Shown here: piece after piece, positions 1-5,506 of the stretch
Position numbering within the stretch: position 1 is the first letter of the stretch
Layout: each line of letters opens with the position of its first letter
Source of the DNA: CAYUFB01 sp964444125
Lineage (GTDB): Bacteria > Patescibacteriota > Dojkabacteria > B142 > JAFGMG01
Length of the DNA: 12,222 nucleotides
Direction of reading: 5' to 3'
Assembly (NCBI GenBank): GCA_964444125.1
Contig: CAYUFB010000028.1
Location: forward strand, 1 to 12,222
Notes under the pieces: generated by a model
The model's database searches: none
The model's input: only the letters and a program-made list of their open reading frames with translations
Told to the model about the DNA's origin: nothing
Position numbers and translations under genes: made by a program

Positions 1-86
1 TTTAGGTAGAAACTAATTTAATTGTTAATAAAGGAACTGCCCAATGACTGCCTCTATATTAATTTATTTTAGGAAATTAGGGGAAA

Positions 87-464
87 ATGATATTGCCTCT
101 TGTCCAAGACATGCTGAAAGTATCGGCATTAAGCCTTCGGACAAGATTCCCCAATAAATATGAATATATAAAGACTATAGCTAAAGAGATGTATCCGCAT
201 ATTGAAATTGAAGAATCACAATTTAAGGAAAATGTTAATGCTCAAAGAGTTTACATTGCAGAAAAGGGAATATTTTGGTTGATTGTTATTAACGAGAAGT
301 TACCTTCAAGAAAAAAGTACACAACTTTAATACATGAATTAATTCATTGTTATACAGATGAAATTAGAATGCTTTCTAAACAAGAGGAAGAACAACTAAT
401 AACGGATATCGAAAATAGTATATATACAAACTTTAAGAAAAATAACAAAAATGATAATATATAA
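87..464 (+). CDS. ImmA/IrrE-like putative zinc metallopeptidase
   Basis: Short 125-residue protein with an HExxH zinc-protease motif (HELIH, residues 83-87) on a helix after a beta-rich segment (VYIAEKGIFWLIVINEKL, about 55-72). This layout resembles the ImmA/IrrE (DUF955) family, whose members often cleave phage-type or ICE-type repressors; that role is inferred from the family and from lying next to an integrase. The third zinc ligand is not obvious. The tail is Lys/Asn-rich. The start is uncertain. ATG 87 sits behind a weak TTAGGGG. Another frame has ATG 44 behind AAAGGA with good spacing and encodes 37 residues ending in DKIPQ, stopping at about 154. Removing one base in the CCCC run near 149-152 would fuse the two as KIP-NKYEYIK, so the gene may be frameshifted and its true N-terminus may be at 44. 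No partner repressor gene is visible; it could lie to the left. Confidence 0.6.
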   Translation: MILPLVQDMLKVSALSLRTRFPNKYEYIKTIAKEMYPHIEIEESQFKENVNAQRVYIAEKGIFWLIVINEKLPSRKKYTTLIHELIHCYTDEIRMLSKQEEEQLITDIENSIYTNFKKNNKNDNI

Positions 465-465
465 A

Positions 466-567
466 TGGACACAACTTAATTATTTGCATGAACCCAAAGC
501 TATTAAAGGGTTATTTGATAGTAGTAAGGGCTATTCGTACAATTTCATGCAAATGGAGTTGTGTCCA
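466..567 (+). repeat. Long two-part inverted repeat in the recombinase leader
   Basis: Two perfect 11-bp inverted repeats are nested. TGGACACAACT (466-476) pairs with AGTTGTGTCCA (557-567), and ATTTGCATGAA (482-492) pairs with TTCATGCAAAT (544-554), separated by an asymmetric internal loop (477-481 against 555-556). The result is a 22-bp stem with a 51-nt apical region. It begins directly after the metallopeptidase stop. Its right arm lies in the loop of the downstream terminator-like hairpin, so the two structures compete. An alternative reading is a DNA-level site, such as a recombinase or repressor binding site. Confidence 0.8.
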
Positions 568-585
568 ACGAGTAGCCCTTTTTTT
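526..585 (+). terminator. Terminator-like hairpin before the recombinase (attenuator)
   Basis: AAGGGCTATTCG (526-537) pairs with CGAGTAGCCCTT (569-580) over 12 bp with one G-U pair, and a run of seven T ends at 585. This is the form of an intrinsic terminator, though the 31-nt loop is long. It lies 24 nt before the recombinase start, so it could stop transcription before that gene. The loop holds the right arm of the 466-567 stem; forming that stem traps arm 526-537 in its apical loop. This suggests a terminator/antiterminator switch. It is inferred from pairing only. Confidence 0.55.
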
Positions 586-606
586 GTTACTAAAAGGAGG
601 TATTAA
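547..606 (+). CDS. Possible 19-residue leader peptide of the recombinase
   Basis: ATG 547 opens a small frame, MQMELCPTSSPFFVTKRRY, whose stop (604-606) lies two bases before the recombinase ATG. The frame runs through the right arm of the terminator-like hairpin and ends over the recombinase Shine-Dalgarno sequence. A ribosome translating it would melt the terminator and couple to the next start, as in leader-peptide attenuation of mobile-element genes. There is no clear Shine-Dalgarno sequence before ATG 547; a second ATG lies at 553. A longer overlapping frame from ATG 488 runs into the recombinase and is less convincing. This call rests on position and layout only. Confidence 0.3.
   Translation: MQMELCPTSSPFFVTKRRY
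593..601 (+). promoter_or_regulatory. Strong Shine-Dalgarno sequence for the recombinase
   Basis: AAAGGAGGT lies seven bases before ATG 609 and is nearly a full anti-16S match. It fixes the recombinase start. It is the only strong ribosome binding site in the window; genes to the right of tRNA-Pro lack one, which supports a different origin for this segment. Confidence 0.9.
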
Positions 607-608
607 AT

Positions 609-2093
609 ATGAAAACAGCAGTAATATATACAAGAGTATCTTCAAGGGAACAAGCAGAAGGCTTTTCCATTGAGGCACAGGTCAAGGCTTGTCAAAAGAA
701 AGGACAAGACGATGGCTATAAAATAATGAAAGTGTTCAGAGACGAAGGTTTTACAGGTACATCAAGTGATAGACCTGCTTTGAATGAGCTAATAAACTTC
801 TGCAGACACAATAGTGTTCATGCAGTAATAATTCATAAGCTTGATAGATTCGCTCGTTCTATAGTTGATCACTCAGCATTAAGGGCAATACTTCAAAAGT
901 ATGGAACAAATTTAGTATCTTGTACTGAACAGTTAGGAAATGCTCCTCACGAGATTTTTCTTGAAAACATCATGGCATCTATGGCTCAGTTTTATAGTGA
1001 TAACTTGAGAACTGAAGTTAAAAAAGGAAAGATGGAAAGATTTGAAAGTGGTTATCATATGGCAACTGCTCCATATGGATATACTGTTCAAACAGGAAAC
1101 AAAATTATGCAAATTGTACCTAAAGAAGCTGTGGTGGTGAGAAAAATTTTCTCTTTATATATTACTGGGCATTATTCATTTGAAGCGATTGCATACAAAT
1201 TGAAAAAGTTAGGATATGTAACAAGAAATGGAAAGGAGTTTTCAAAAAGCAGAATACAAGAAATGTTGAATAATGTTGTTTACGAGGGAATAGTTGAATA
1301 TAAACAAATTAATAGGCAAACAAAAGGTTTGCACGAACCAATTATTTCTACTACTATTTTTGAAATGGCTCAACAAATAATGATTGATAGAGGTAATATA
1401 AAACTTAAAGAGAAAGGCAAGTACGACTTTGTTTTCAAAGGATTTGTAGCCTGTCCTGAATGCGGTAAGCCTCTTTATGCGGCTTATTCAACAAGCGGTA
1501 CTGGTACAAAACATCTATATTATTGCTGTAGAAATAAAATTCATCGTAGTGTAAACATCAGAGAATCAATTGTGAATAAAGCTTTTAACGAAACCATCGA
1601 TACATTAAGAATAGTTCCCGATGTTATGGAAGTAGTGAATGTTTATGTTAAGGAAGAATTAGAGAAAAAGCATAAAGATGCTGTAAACAATTTAAGGCAT
1701 AGTCAAAAGGTGCTTGAGGATATCAAAGCTGAGAGAGTCAGGTTAGACAAAAGACTTGATAAAGGAATAATTAGTGAAGAAACCTTTAAAGAAAGAGAAT
1801 CTGAATTAGAAGGGCGTGAAGTAATTGCAAAATTGGCTGTGAATGAAGATACCATAGATTACAACGATATCATCACACAGTTAAGAATGCTTTATAATTT
1901 TGGATCTCAAATATCAAGATATTGGGAAATAGCCTCATTTGATCAGCGTAGAGAGATACTGGCGGACATGTTTACGAACTGTCCAAAGATTGAAAATGGG
2001 AAACTTACGAACTTAGAAATCAGCCCATTGTATAAGGCTTTTAGTGACCTTGCGGAAGCACTCGTCCTGAAAAATCGGAGCAGCGGGACTTGA
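609..2093 (+). CDS. Large serine recombinase (site-specific integrase)
   Basis: A 494-residue DNA recombinase of the large serine family, which integrates and excises mobile elements by double-strand cleavage through a phosphoserine link. The resolvase catalytic domain covers about residues 3-150, with YTRVSS holding the nucleophile (probably S11) and the catalytic arginines R80 and R83 in HKLDRFAR. The Recombinase domain follows (about 150-260), then a zinc ribbon (CPECG at 282-286, CC at 306-307), a coiled coil (about 345-410) and a C-terminal tail. The length is normal for the family. The start is fixed by the AAAGGAGGT site, with an attenuator-like leader upstream. Oddly, the final six residues (489-494) are encoded across the 3' end of the opposite-strand tRNA-Pro gene, so this end of the gene spans the likely attachment site and should change when the element excises. 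The style resembles Clostridia-type element integrases (inference). Confidence 0.95.
   Translation: MKTAVIYTRVSSREQAEGFSIEAQVKACQKKGQDDGYKIMKVFRDEGFTGTSSDRPALNELINFCRHNSVHAVIIHKLDRFARSIVDHSALRAILQKYGTNLVSCTEQLGNAPHEIFLENIMASMAQFYSDNLRTEVKKGKMERFESGYHMATAPYGYTVQTGNKIMQIVPKEAVVVRKIFSLYITGHYSFEAIAYKLKKLGYVTRNGKEFSKSRIQEMLNNVVYEGIVEYKQINRQTKGLHEPIISTTIFEMAQQIMIDRGNIKLKEKGKYDFVFKGFVACPECGKPLYAAYSTSGTGTKHLYYCCRNKIHRSVNIRESIVNKAFNETIDTLRIVPDVMEVVNVYVKEELEKKHKDAVNNLRHSQKVLEDIKAERVRLDKRLDKGIISEETFKERESELEGREVIAKLAVNEDTIDYNDIITQLRMLYNFGSQISRYWEIASFDQRREILADMFTNCPKIENGKLTNLEISPLYKAFSDLAEALVLKNRSSGT
2075..2093. other. Probable attachment site in the 3' end of tRNA-Pro
   Basis: The 3' acceptor and T-arm part of tRNA-Pro coincides with the end of the recombinase frame, and the change from element-like to resident-like gene style occurs here. 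A tRNA 3' end beside an integrase is a classic attachment site. The exact core cannot be set, because the other end of the element, with the matching repeat, lies left of the window. Serine recombinases use tRNA sites less often than tyrosine integrases do. Confidence 0.55.
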
Positions 2094-2148
2094 ACCCACG
2101 ACCTCTCGGTCCCAAACCGAGCGTTCTAGCCAACTGAACTATGCTCCG
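2075..2148 (-). tRNA. tRNA-Pro (anticodon UGG)
   Basis: Read on the minus strand, the 7-bp acceptor stem CGGAGCA/TGCTCCG closes a full cloverleaf. The anticodon stem CTCGG/CCGAG encloses loop TTTGGGA, giving anticodon TGG (proline). The T-arm has loop TTCAAGT. The discriminator is A and no CCA is encoded. A T-run follows the 3' end. Its 3' end overlaps the last 19 bases of the recombinase gene, which converges on it. The tRNA is intact, as expected if an element inserted at the 3' end and restored the gene. Confidence 0.96.
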
Positions 2149-2158
2149 TGTACTTGCT

Positions 2159-2164
2159 ATTATA
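2159..2164 (-). promoter_or_regulatory. -10 box of the tRNA-Pro promoter
   Basis: On the minus strand a perfect TATAAT lies 10 bases upstream of the tRNA-Pro 5' end, so transcription would start only a few bases before the mature tRNA. The -35 region is not clear. Confidence 0.5.
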
Positions 2165-2184
2165 ACACTTTTTTTGCTACGTAA

Positions 2185-2299
2185 CCTGCCTTAATTCTCA
2201 CTTCGTTCACTTTTCGGGCTAAACTTCTCATCAACTCTCGACATATCATGAACTGAACAAAGTTCTAGTTGATGGTTGCGGGACCGTGCCCAAGGCAGG
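2185..2299. repeat. Nested inverted-repeat structure between tRNA-Pro and tRNA-Gln
   Basis: CCTGCCTT (2185-2192) pairs with AAGGCAGG (2292-2299). Inside lies CATCAACT (2229-2236) with AGTTGATG (2267-2274), itself holding GAACT/AGTTC (2250-2254, 2261-2265). A small hairpin core with the GA motif sits at 2198-2208 on the minus strand. The whole could fold as a branched RNA of about 115 nt downstream of tRNA-Gln in its direction of transcription. GTTGCGGGAC at 2275-2284 repeats the tRNA-Gln 3' end (2337-2346). Function unknown. Confidence 0.5.
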
Positions 2300-2307
2300 C
2301 CCTCGCC

Positions 2308-2339
2308 AACTTCACGATTCGCTTTGCTCATCGGAAGTT
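2308..2339 (-). repeat. Hairpin with tandem GA motif at the tRNA-Gln 3' end
   Basis: AACTTC/GAAGTT (2308-2313, 2334-2339) and CGAT/ATCG (2315-2318, 2330-2333) form a stem. On the minus strand this continues as GA, GC, loop AAA, GC, GA. The flanking CCCTCGCCAAC (2300-2310) is an inverted near-copy of the GTTGGCGAGGA on the other side of tRNA-Gln. It could act as a terminator-like or processing structure after tRNA-Gln, but no strong T-run follows. Confidence 0.55.
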
Positions 2340-2408
2340 GCGGGACTAGGATTCGAACCTAGATACACGGCTTCAAAGGCCGTTGTCCTACCATTAGACG
2401 ATCCCGCA
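2338..2408 (-). tRNA. tRNA-Gln (anticodon UUG)
   Basis: On the minus strand the acceptor stem TGCGGGA/TCCCGCA closes a cloverleaf. The anticodon stem ACGGC/GCCGT encloses loop CTTTGAA, giving anticodon TTG (glutamine). The T-arm CTAGG/CCTAG has loop TTCGAAT. The discriminator is A and no CCA is encoded. It is flanked by inverted hairpin elements on both sides, and its 5' end (12 bases) is part of the 52-bp repeat found again at 2685-2736. Confidence 0.95.
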
Positions 2409-2448
2409 ACACTTAGCGAACGTAAGTGAGCGTTAGTGTTGGCGAGGA
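2397..2448. repeat. 52-bp perfect direct repeat, copy 1 (with hairpin)
   Basis: Identical over 52 bases to 2685-2736. It starts inside the tRNA-Gln 5' end and covers a hairpin: AACACT/AGTGTT as outer stem, then GC, GA, AC, loop GTAA, GT, GA, GC (2416-2431). It ends in GTTGGCGAGGA. In the minus direction it would be the 5' leader of pre-tRNA-Gln. Next to it, GACCTG/CAGGTC with inner CCCG/CGGG (2447-2483) forms a second hairpin. Confidence 0.9.
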
Positions 2449-2594
2449 CCTGACGAATCCCGTTCTACGGGAGAAGGCAGGTCACGCAACAAACATTATC
2501 TTTTAAAATAACAACGTTAGTATATCAGTATCTCCTACAAACTAACTATTTTTTGCTTCTTCAATTATTATAAAGTTTATCATCCTACCATTAT

Positions 2595-2626
2595 CCCGTA
2601 AAAGCTCGCTTCGCTCATTTTACGGG
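2595..2626 (-). repeat. Strong hairpin with GCGAAGC tip and tandem GA
   Basis: CCCGTAAAA (2595-2603) pairs with TTTTACGGG (2618-2626) over 9 bp. On the minus strand the tip reads GA-GC-GAA-GC-GA, containing GCGAAGC, known as an exceptionally stable DNA mini-hairpin. There is no T-run in either direction, so it is not a standard terminator. It has the same design as the neighbouring hairpins at 2315-2333, 2416-2431, 2647-2665 and 2811-2828. Confidence 0.7.
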
Positions 2627-2696
2627 ACTAAGGTGCTCTAAGCTTCTGGCTCATTTCACTCGCCATCAGCAAGACCACCGTTAGGACGATCCCGCA
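2621..2696 (-). pseudogene. tRNA-Gln-like remnant
   Basis: The ends match tRNA-Gln: the minus-strand 5' end begins with the same TGCGGGATCGTC, and the 3' end reads TTAGTCCCGTA against CTAGTCCCGCA. The acceptor ends can still pair (one G-U). The interior is replaced by sequence with a different hairpin (2647-2665) and no recognisable glutamine anticodon arm or T-loop. It is followed by the same leader repeat as real tRNA-Gln. It is best read as a decayed duplicate; a tRNA-like structured RNA is an alternative. Confidence 0.4.
2647..2665 (-). repeat. Hairpin with tandem GA motif
   Basis: TGGC/GCCA (2647-2650, 2662-2665) closes, on the minus strand, GA-GT-GAA-AT-GA. It lies inside the tRNA-Gln-like remnant, about where an anticodon arm would be. 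It follows the same plan as the neighbouring hairpins. Confidence 0.5.
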
Positions 2697-2736
2697 ACAC
2701 TTAGCGAACGTAAGTGAGCGTTAGTGTTGGCGAGGA
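2685..2736. repeat. 52-bp perfect direct repeat, copy 2
   Basis: Exact second copy of 2397-2448, following the tRNA-Gln-like remnant. Further right, 2839-2873 resembles 2484-2518 (both near GCAACAAACA, then TTTTnAAATAAC), so the duplicated unit is tRNA, leader hairpins and AT-rich upstream region, with copy 2 extended by extra sequence. Confidence 0.9.
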
Positions 2737-2806
2737 TGCCCGAATGGGTATCCCGCATTCACAAAAATTTCACTTAGCGAGCTCTATTCCTGGCGAGGAT
2801 GCCCGA
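2728..2806 (+). repeat. 16-bp repeat pair TGGCGAGGATGCCCGA
   Basis: The 16-mer occurs exactly at 2728-2743 and 2791-2806. The second is preceded by CACTTAGCGA (2771-2780), as in the 52-bp repeat, so 2771-2806 is a third, partial and degenerate copy of the hairpin element. Between them 2743-2760 holds another small inverted repeat (GGG/CCC with GAAT/ATTC). Confidence 0.75.
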
Positions 2807-2810
2807 CTTG

Positions 2811-2828
2811 TGCTGAGTTAACGAAGCA
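2811..2828 (+). repeat. Hairpin with tandem GA motif
   Basis: TGCT/AGCA (2811-2814, 2825-2828) encloses GA-GT-TA-AC-GA on the plus strand, the same architecture as the other hairpins but with unrelated stem bases. The region from here to the next gene (2829-2979) is AT-rich; apart from the partial repeat at 2839-2873 I see nothing in it. Confidence 0.5.
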
Positions 2829-2979
2829 ATCGGTATCCTGCAACAAACAATTCCTTTTCAAATAACACGCAATTATATCAATAATTCATTGCCAATGTAT
2901 AGGCTAAACCAATTATTCGACCATTTACAAAGATCTTTGAACATATTATACTTTTATCAATATTTTATCCATAAAACTA

Positions 2980-3636
2980 ATGAAAAAATCAGCACTCTTG
3001 ATTATTGGCGGTGTATCTTGTCTAGTCCTTTGTGTATTTGTAAGTCTAACAATTTTAATTTTTGGAATTATTGTTAAGGATTCTGATTCAGACAATCAAG
3101 AGAATGATACCAGTTTTACAGACAGCAAGAGCGAAGATGATAGGAAGTCAAACGAATCTAGCAGCGAGACTCTACATAATTGCCTTTTCTCTTCCAAAGA
3201 CAATGTCGAAAAAATATCTGGATATAAATTTGAACTTGTAGTATCGGATATATCAGATGAAAATGTAGGCTGGGGAGAAACAAGACCTGATAATGGGGTT
3301 CGCGAAATTAACCTGAAAGATTATAAATCAGGCATTTCAGATAACAGCATATATTTCTCTGCAAAAAAACACGATGATTCAATTCTAGAAGACTTTGATA
3401 TGAGCATACAGGCGTGTGACCCCAACAACAAAACAGTAGCATTTGGCTATCTACTTGACAAAAAGAGCACTCCATACACCCACGATAGTAACCGTGGACA
3501 ATCATACCTTTCAACGCTAGAGCTAAGTAGCTATTACATAAAAGATAATTCAGATAAATACAGACTAGATGCATTAGTATATTATAATGGAGAATGGAGA
3601 TTGGTTGATAGAATTGATCAGATAGAATTCAAATAA
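2980..3636 (+). CDS. Single-pass membrane protein of unknown function
   Basis: A 218-residue protein I do not recognise. Residues about 5-32 form one hydrophobic segment after MKK, most simply a signal anchor with the rest outside the cell. A Ser/Asp/Glu-rich low-complexity linker follows (about 34-64). The C-terminal part (about 65-218) alternates short hydrophobic strands and polar turns and ends in YNGEWRLVDRIDQIEF, suggesting a beta-rich extracytoplasmic domain. Cys68 and Cys146 could form a disulfide. No clear lipobox is seen. There is no Shine-Dalgarno sequence before ATG 2980. The next gene starts nine bases after the stop codon, so the two are probably cotranscribed. Confidence 0.75.
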   Translation: MKKSALLIIGGVSCLVLCVFVSLTILIFGIIVKDSDSDNQENDTSFTDSKSEDDRKSNESSSETLHNCLFSSKDNVEKISGYKFELVVSDISDENVGWGETRPDNGVREINLKDYKSGISDNSIYFSAKKHDDSILEDFDMSIQACDPNNKTVAFGYLLDKKSTPYTHDSNRGQSYLSTLELSSYYIKDNSDKYRLDALVYYNGEWRLVDRIDQIEFK

Positions 3637-3644
3637 CACAACCT

Positions 3645-4814
3645 ATGACCCCAAAACCTTCAATAACAAAAATACTTACATGGGTCATAACAGCAATGAT
3701 GCTTGTTGCAACAGTTCTCATGATTTACGTAAGTATCTTTAACTACGAGGAGGCAATAGAGACAATTAGCAAAACCACTGGATTTTCTAAAGATAATTTC
3801 AAGTACGACCTTCCAGAAAACAAGGGCATTACATTACTCAACGATATTTATCATAATTCTTATAGAATCATTACGCTTACTGCAGCGATTTCATCAATCA
3901 TAGCAACCATTCTTTTGTACAAAGGTAGAACACTATTGGAGATGATGCTTCTATTTATATTTATCGCCATTCCAAGACAAAGAAAAACCTATGGCAAAGT
4001 AACCGACAGAAAAAGAAATAAACCAATATCACTTGCGATGTTACGACTATTCAAAATTAGTCCAGATGGCAACATTGAAGTAAACTATACAGTTACAGAT
4101 TTCGAAGGAAGATATAAACTATTTGCCCCAGTTGAATCAGCTAACTACCTACTTTTGGTTGAAGCTGAAGGGTTCGATCCCCAGGAACTGATACTCAACT
4201 CTGAACAATTAAAAGTATTTCAAGGTGAGATTATTGAAGACATATATTTAAATTACAAGACAGACAGAACCAGCCAAAGAGGAGGACTGGTAAGTTCTTA
4301 TAGACCATATATTTATAAATATCTGCTTTATTATCTCTTTATTTTCTCTGTAATTAACTTTCTAAGATCAACATATGGTGCTTATTTATTCCCAAGAGTG
4401 GTAGACATTTTTTTGGCGATCATGCACACACTTGCAGTAATTTGGAATATATTTGTAATAGCAGAGAGGCAAAGATTGAAATCTGGCAGAATACTTAAGG
4501 CTAGTGACAAATCGGCTATACCTGGTATTACAATAAAATTATTTAAGGGCTTAAAAACTATTGGACAATTTACGTCAGATAATAGCGGACTATTTCGTTT
4601 TGCCATCGAAGGAGGTACTTACAAAGCCAAAATAGTTTCATCTATTTATCAACCAATAAAGATGGATTCCCGTAAATTTATTGATATAACGATAGATCAA
4701 GGTGGAGCACTGACACAGGACATACTTGTTCGAGAGACAAACGATATGAAGCATAATTCAAAATTCGAAAATCCCTTTGGCCAAAGTGTAAACACCTCAA
4801 CTCCTTTGGTATAA
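3645..4814 (+). CDS. Membrane protein with two carboxypeptidase-regulatory-like domains
   Basis: A 389-residue protein with hydrophobic segments at about 10-30, 74-92, 96-110, 224-241 and 252-272. Two beta-sandwich domains of the carboxypeptidase regulatory-like (CarboxypepD_reg/CnaB-like) type follow membrane segments: about 116-185 (GKVTDRKRNKPIS ... TDFEGRYKLFAPVESANYLL) and about 280-340 (GRILKASDKSAIPG ... TSDNSGLFRFAIEGGTYKAKI). Both show the family pattern G-x-V/I-x-D/A ... T/S-D-x-x-G-x-F/Y. Such domains are usually structural, in surface or membrane proteins. The repeated unit of membrane segments plus domain suggests internal duplication. No Shine-Dalgarno sequence is seen. It lies in tandem with 2980-3636, and the two may form a cell-envelope pair. 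The partner and role are unknown. Confidence 0.8.
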   Translation: MTPKPSITKILTWVITAMMLVATVLMIYVSIFNYEEAIETISKTTGFSKDNFKYDLPENKGITLLNDIYHNSYRIITLTAAISSIIATILLYKGRTLLEMMLLFIFIAIPRQRKTYGKVTDRKRNKPISLAMLRLFKISPDGNIEVNYTVTDFEGRYKLFAPVESANYLLLVEAEGFDPQELILNSEQLKVFQGEIIEDIYLNYKTDRTSQRGGLVSSYRPYIYKYLLYYLFIFSVINFLRSTYGAYLFPRVVDIFLAIMHTLAVIWNIFVIAERQRLKSGRILKASDKSAIPGITIKLFKGLKTIGQFTSDNSGLFRFAIEGGTYKAKIVSSIYQPIKMDSRKFIDITIDQGGALTQDILVRETNDMKHNSKFENPFGQSVNTSTPLV

Positions 4815-4815
4815 T
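4807..4815 (+). promoter_or_regulatory. Extended -10 promoter element
   Basis: TGGTATAAT is a perfect extended -10 (TGn plus TATAAT). Transcription would start near 4822, leaving a leader of about 16 nt before the TTG start at 4838. The TATAAT contains the stop codon of the upstream gene. No good -35 is seen, which extended -10 promoters tolerate. Confidence 0.45.
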
Positions 4816-4837
4816 CCATCTTTTATTTAGAAACAAA

Positions 4838-5506
4838 TTGTATCAATTTACTCCTGAAGATGCTCTAGAAATGATTGATTGGAAGACACCTTCTTCATCA
4901 ATATTAAATATTGGAGATTACCTTAATCGAATTTGCTTTCAATACGAGAATCAACCCATTCAATTAAGCTGGAAAATTTCTGTAGTTCCTTTTAATGATA
5001 AACAAACATTCAGGTTTTATGGATTTATCAGGGCAATGGACTATAACAACCTCCCTCTTTCTGTCCAAGTAAATAACGAATTACTTGCTGCCGAAAAAAG
5101 AATGCCTGGTCGCGAACAAGGCATTGCAGAAGTATATGCTCAAAATATTGACGAAAAACTTGGATTCTATTTATCTTTAGAAACATTCGCAAAAGACCCA
5201 GGGATAATCAAGATCAATCTATACGATTGCCTTACACGCCTCGCTGGCAAAGGATTTACACATACTTTTTATAATGCATTAGATCAATATTTTTGTGATC
5301 ATGGATTTGATCTAGTATTTGGAGTCAATAGCAGAAGCAACCACGATTATTTTGTCAAAAAACTTGGCAGGAATTTACTTGAGCCCACTAATACTGATCC
5401 ACGTATCTTAACAAGAATTATTAATTGTGATATAGAGCATTACAATTTAAGCTACATAACCTACAAAATCCTACAACCTAAACCAAGGGATAATCATACT
5501 AGTTGA
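4838..5506 (+). CDS. GNAT-like acetyltransferase-fold protein
   Basis: A 222-residue soluble protein. Its C-terminal half resembles the GNAT N-acetyltransferase core: RLAGKGF (134-140) fits the acetyl-CoA motif R/Q-x-x-G-x-G/A, followed by a helix (FYNALDQYFCDHGFD), a strand (LVFGVN) and SNHDYFVKKLG, like the N-x-x-x-x-x-F/Y-x-K-L-G ending of the family. The N-terminal half is not recognised. The substrate cannot be told. The start is probably TTG 4838; the frame is open only from 4757 and has no ATG or GTG before it. The extended -10 at 4807-4815 fits this start. The 3' end overlaps the convergent DUF1295 gene by 36 bases, and the stop is TGA. Confidence 0.6.
   Translation: MYQFTPEDALEMIDWKTPSSSILNIGDYLNRICFQYENQPIQLSWKISVVPFNDKQTFRFYGFIRAMDYNNLPLSVQVNNELLAAEKRMPGREQGIAEVYAQNIDEKLGFYLSLETFAKDPGIIKINLYDCLTRLAGKGFTHTFYNALDQYFCDHGFDLVFGVNSRSNHDYFVKKLGRNLLEPTNTDPRILTRIINCDIEHYNLSYITYKILQPKPRDNHTS

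Noticed and set aside
488..673. A 61-codon frame from ATG 488 running into the recombinase
   Set aside because: It spans both arms of the attenuator-like hairpins, overlaps the recombinase by 65 bases in another frame and has no recognisable domain or Shine-Dalgarno sequence.
2595..2626. Intrinsic terminator for a flanking gene
   Set aside because: The stem is strong but has no T-run directly after it in either direction.
2397..2806. Repeats as a CRISPR array
   Set aside because: The copies are few, irregularly spaced, include tRNA sequence and hairpins and vary in length; there are no uniform spacers and no cas genes.
2889..3077. A 62-codon frame overlapping the start of the 2980 gene
   Set aside because: It overlaps the better-supported membrane protein in another frame and has a composition unlike a real protein.
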